Origin: Brassica napus
Lineage: Eukaryota; Streptophyta; Magnoliopsida; Brassicales; Brassicaceae
Assembly: GCF_020379485.1 (NCBI RefSeq)
Contig: NC_063435.1
Coordinates: forward strand, 3,596,001-3,660,000
Length of the DNA: 64,000 nt
Direction: 5' to 3'
The notes beneath the pieces were generated by a model. It was not told where the DNA came from, made no database searches, and saw only the letters and a program-made list of their open reading frames with translations. Of this stretch, positions 59,990-64,000 are shown piece after piece. Position numbers and translations under genes: made by a program. Positions within the stretch are counted from its first letter, which is position 1. Each line of letters begins with the position of its first letter.

Positions 59990-60535
59990 CACTATAACAA
60001 ACAAGGAGAGATTGAATTTCAGACAAACCTTTTAATATTCTAACAAAAACTCAAAATTATTATTCACCAAACAAAAGCAGTGTGAGAGAGGAAGAGAAAC
60101 CTTAACAATAGAACAAAACAGACAAGAGCTCAGAAGAATAATGACAGAGTAGTCACAAGCTTCCACAGTTAGTTAGAAGAAAAAGCGTGACTAGACACAC
60201 TACCAGCAGCAAGTAGAAACAAAAACCCACAAGTACAAGAAACAAAAGAAACGTCCCTTAAAACAGAACACTCCAAAAAGAAACTAACTTTGAAACAAGA
60301 GAGAGGGAGGGATGCTGTTTCTTTTATCTTCTCGAGATTGGTGCTTATAGTCATGGGCAAGACTAGATAGTGGAAAATTGGAAGAAGAATGAGGAAGGAG
60401 AGAGAAAAGCATGATTCTCATGTAGAGAGAGAGAGAAAGATGGGGGCCTACCTCACTGCTGTTCTCTAAAGATTTGCCCACTTCATCCTCATTTTCATAC
60501 TATTTTGTTTGTTTAAAGCAGTACGAGTATTTGAC

Positions 60536-60576
<41 letters not shown>

Positions 60577-62520
60577 CAGTACGAGTATTTCCTGTTTTAT
60601 TTTTATGCCATTTTGATGTAAATTCTCAAATTTGTTTCTGGATAGTCACCAGTGTTGGGCTTATAAATCTTATTAAATGTGATAATGTGAAGAAAATAAC
60701 ATTTTTCTGCAAATTACTGGCTACAAATATTTGCCATTATATAGAAAGAACAAATATGTTTAGTATTAATTTAGATAATGCGTGAAAATTTATACTACTA
60801 GTCTTTATATCCTACGTTTGATTTCTAAATTATGCCCCTCTAACTTTAAATTTTATATTGACAGGATTTTTTACCAACAGTATTTATATTTCACTACCTT
60901 CTTATTATTTCTTCTAAAATATAAATTATTTTGTGGACTTCCAATTTAATTTGGCAATGTATTATTCATACCCACATAATCCTAACAAAAGAAGCCGGTA
61001 GAAATGTACAGATATACAGTATTTTGGAAAAAAACAATTATTGTCTACCTATCGCACAAACAAACTATTGTGTGCTACTAAGCTTCTGTGCCACACAATT
61101 CAATAAGACGACTTCTACAATCGTTTTCTTAATTATATTTTGTGTGTAAGTATGACATGTGTAGTGTTATAGTGGCTTTTTCTTTCTTATTTCAACTAAA
61201 TCTCCTTTTTGATGTTGCTTTTGATATGACCCAAGTTTCTTATATCACGATTACGACTCCTGAGTGAAGAAGTTTGTGCTTATTTAGGTGGCGTAGTTAT
61301 CTCATTTAAATAATTATTCTATACGACAACTACGAATATGATAATAATGATGTGATTTGCCACTTTCTATGTTTTATTTGTTTATAAGTCCACGTTAGAA
61401 TGCTTTAGGTTGAAAACAAAACAAAAGAGAATTGATAAAAGAAATTATAGTAGTATATATTCTGCTTATTTTATCATGACCGCATAAATATTTTGATAAC
61501 GAATAACTACAAACATAAATATTCTGAGTTTAATCCTTCTCAGGACTAATTAATATTTAAATTAAAAAGTCAAATGCTGATTTTGAATATATAAAAAGAT
61601 TGTATGTAAAAATCTCATAACTCTCATACTTTGAAAATATTATCAGTGTGTCATCATATAACTTAAAATTCATATATTATATGTTGTGGATAAAAGCTAA
61701 GAACCACAAACATACGGAACCTTAAAAAGTTATTCATGCAATTTGTATGTTTTATACACACATCTTTGTATATGCCAATTTTAATATGAAAGATAAAGTC
61801 GATATAATACCTTATTTGAAGGGTGCATTTTGCCGATTAACCAAATTCTCAATAAGCCTTAAGAATATAACACTAGTAAGTGGGAAATAAAGTCAATAGC
61901 TAAAAACACTGTTTTTATGTTTTACCCTTCTAACTATAAACATAATAGTGTTATATTATTTGTCTATTTGTTATACTTCCTGTATATAGGATAAACACAT
62001 AATAGTATACTATAAGATTTTTTTTGTCATCATACTAGAAGATATATGATACTATATATTGATAGATGTTAATGAAACTAAATTAAGTTAAGTAATAAAT
62101 GAAATTTAAATGTAGGAAGAATTTATTGTTGATCAATGTTGTTTTAAACGATTGAATACTGAGAATTTGATTTGTCAAAATAGTATAAAACAAATAAAAA
62201 ATAATATAGAGTTATGGTAGAATTAATAACAGAGAAATGTATGACTACTGAGGAAATATAAACATATAGAATAAAGCAACATATATGTTCTATATAGTAT
62301 GAAATAAAAAATTTTATGATTATCTATCTATATTTTTGAAAAGTGTGTAATTTCAAAAATTCAAATCATGTTGTATTTGAAAAAGATTTATACTTTTTGA
62401 GTTGAATTTCAAATTTTGTTTATTATATAGTTTGAAGAATATATAAGGAATATGGTCATAGGGGAAAGACATAAACAGAAGTAAACATTTAATGAAGTAA
62501 ATAAAAAGGGTGATATGATA
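59990..62520. other. Upstream region of the RING-CH gene and AT-rich intergenic DNA
   Basis: The first few hundred bases hold the promoter and leader of the minus-strand gene, with a GA-rich stretch at about 60423-60440. A micro-insertion lies at 60515-60590. Beyond 60.8 kb the DNA is AT-rich and without recognisable genes. Confidence 0.5.
60515..60590 (+). repeat. Micro-insertion GACC+A36, perfect 18-bp duplication
   Basis: AAAGCAGTACGAGTATTT lies at 60515-60532 and 60573-60590. The insert is GACC plus about 36 A. With the shared TTT this is the TTTGACC tip again. The long unbroken A-run suggests a recent event, about 530 bp from the start codon of the RING-CH gene. Confidence 0.88.
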
Positions 62521-62522
62521 TA

Positions 62523-62768
62523 CTTCCTCTGTTCCTAAAAGATTAATGTTTTGGAAAAATAATTTGTTTCAAAAAGATGTATATTTTATATTTTCTATGA
62601 GAAAATTGTAAATTTTAAGAAAATTGATTGGTTTTATTAGATTACTATTGGTTAAAAGTTGTTGAAAATTGAAAATTATAGAAAACGATAAATTTATTAT
62701 AGTGATTTAATGTGTTTTCTTAATATGTGTGAAAACACTAAAAATCTATATTTTAGGAACGGAGGGAG
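62523..62768. mobile_element. Stowaway-like MITE
   Basis: The left end is CTTCCTCTGTTCCTAAAAGA and the inverted right end is CTCCCTCCGTTCCTAAAATA. TA flanks both ends (62521-62522 and 62769-62770). The length is 246 bp. Confidence 0.85.
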
Positions 62769-63035
62769 TATATGATAGAGGATGATTTTTTGCTAATTAT
62801 TAAATATAATTTATTTGATGTATATATACAATGCAATTTCCATTATTTGAATTCGAGTTGGAATGATGCTCAAGATTAAAGTGACTTTATTTTCCATGTT
62901 TTGCTTCTTACGAAGAAGAAATCTTTGCTTTTTTAAACATTGTGTGAGTAATCATTTAATTGTATGATTAAAGCTACTTTTGACTTGATTTCAGAAAAAA
63001 ACAGCCAATCTTCACCGGAGGTGTTAAAGCTGAAG

Positions 63036-63090
63036 GGTTTGTACGTTCTTTTTTTTTTTTTTTTTTGAGAAATAGGTTTGTACGTTCTTT
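63036..63090 (-). repeat. Micro-insertion with 16-bp duplication
   Basis: GGTTTGTACGTTCTTT lies at 63036-63051 and 63075-63090. The insert on the minus strand is TATTTCTC followed by an A-run. Confidence 0.75.
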
Positions 63091-63528
63091 ATCGAAGATT
63101 TGTGTCTCTCTATTTTGAGTAAATCATCTTTTTATTTCATAATAATTATGATCAACAAAATAATACTCTACAATAGTACATATCAAAACCATGAAAGTCG
63201 AAAATAAGGACTATAACGGTTTATATTAGTATTGTTATTGTGTCAATAGATGTGCGAAGTGCTGATAAAAATGGAGTAGTTTGGTAGATGGCAAGGATCT
63301 TCATTTTTTAAAACTTGTTAAATAACACTACACTATATACAGTAATATTCATAACACAGATTTAACGGCAACAAAAACATAGACCTAAAACGATTGTAGG
63401 ATACACACCTGAAAACTTGCATGTGTTTTGGCCCACAAGATCTTAAACACACTGACCAAAAATCACCATTTTGTAACATATTAATTTGTTATGGAAATTT
63501 CAAATAAAAACGATATACGGAGCATAAC

Positions 63529-63612
63529 AACATAGTTTGCTACATCCTTTACCAAAAAAAAAAAACATAGTTTGCTACATCCTTTACAAAAAAAAAACAT
63601 AGTTTGCTACAA
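63529..63612 (+). repeat. Triplicated flank separated by A-runs
   Basis: AACATAGTTTGCTACA begins three successive copies (63529, 63564, 63597). The first two extend through TCCTTTAC, and each is followed by an A-run of about 9-12. This could be two successive poly(A) insertions at one site, or a duplication of one. Confidence 0.7.
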
Positions 63613-64000
63613 TATACAAAATAAGTATAAAGATATGAGGAAATTAAAAGCCATATAAATAAGTAAAATAAAAAAATCTAAATTGATGTTTATATATCTG
63701 AATGGAACCTACCGATTACGTGAAAGTAAAGATGATCCAATTATCCAAACCATACCAGAATTGGCCGACACACGAAAGGCTAAAGCATATTCATAGGGAA
63801 GCACTCTCTCTCTCTCTCTCTCTCACACTCTACATATATAAGATTATTATTTCTTTTTATGCAATGATTGTACGATCGACTATTTTACATGTAGCATAAT
63901 AAGCTTCTTTTAGCATGTATTAGAAGTTAGAATAAGCTATATACATTTTATATAATACAATGGTAAAGTGGAGTTTAGTTGATCTAATGTTCACAAAAAG

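Larger units (their letters stand above)
62771..64000. other. AT-rich intergenic DNA with micro-insertions
   Basis: It contains the insertion scars at 63036-63090 and 63529-63612 and a CT microsatellite at about 63804-63824. No gene was recognised up to the window edge. Confidence 0.5.

Overview
The window reads as a piece of a Brassica-type (Brassicaceae) nuclear chromosome. Four intron-structured or single-exon plant genes sit in a very AT-rich, transposon-filled background. Their products are an S40-like protein, aquaporin PIP2;4, protein disulfide isomerase PDIL1-4 and a RING-CH membrane protein. As I recall the Arabidopsis map (not checked here), they correspond in order to At5g60680, At5g60660, At5g60640 and At5g60580. 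A C-terminal scrap of ribosomal protein L12 lies where At5g60670 would be expected. The missing neighbours fit the gene loss seen after Brassica genome triplication. The long TE-filled gap between the S40 gene and PIP2;4 fits a repeat-rich genome such as a C-type genome, but the sequence alone does not settle the species.

Layout. 1-20.6 kb: an intact Ty1/copia element (673-5642) with two identical 128-bp LTRs, then AT-rich DNA with several Stowaway-like MITEs, Helitron pieces and a short retroposon. 20.6-21.1 kb: S40-like gene (minus). 21.1-31.8 kb: an orphan G-box cluster, an LTR-element relic, a Tourist-like element, a LINE 3' end, the RPL12 relic and a deleted but very young copia element. 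31.8-41.9 kb: Helitrons, about 2.1 kb of telomere-like repeats and unassigned DNA. 41.9-50.9 kb: a 1.75-kb poly(A) retroposon with a 537-codon open frame, a 3.5-kb CACTA element, another Helitron and a SINE. 50.9-60 kb: the gene-dense part, with PIP2;4 (plus), PDIL1-4 (plus) and the RING-CH gene (minus, convergent with PDIL1-4). 60-64 kb: AT-rich DNA with one MITE.

The genes do not form an operon-like unit. PIP2;4 is a plasma-membrane water channel, PDIL1-4 an ER oxidoreductase, the RING-CH protein a probable membrane E3 ligase and the S40 protein a probable nuclear senescence or stress regulator. They share only ancestral linkage.

The observation I think most worth following is a recurrent microstructure. 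At least a dozen sites carry a 10-40 bp insert ending in an A-run (or starting with a T-run on the other strand), flanked by direct repeats of about 8-18 bp. Five of these inserts carry the 3' tip TTTGACC or its core next to the A-run, the same tip that ends the LINE 3' fragment at 26.5 kb. They look like target-primed reverse transcription events that copied little more than the poly(A) tail.
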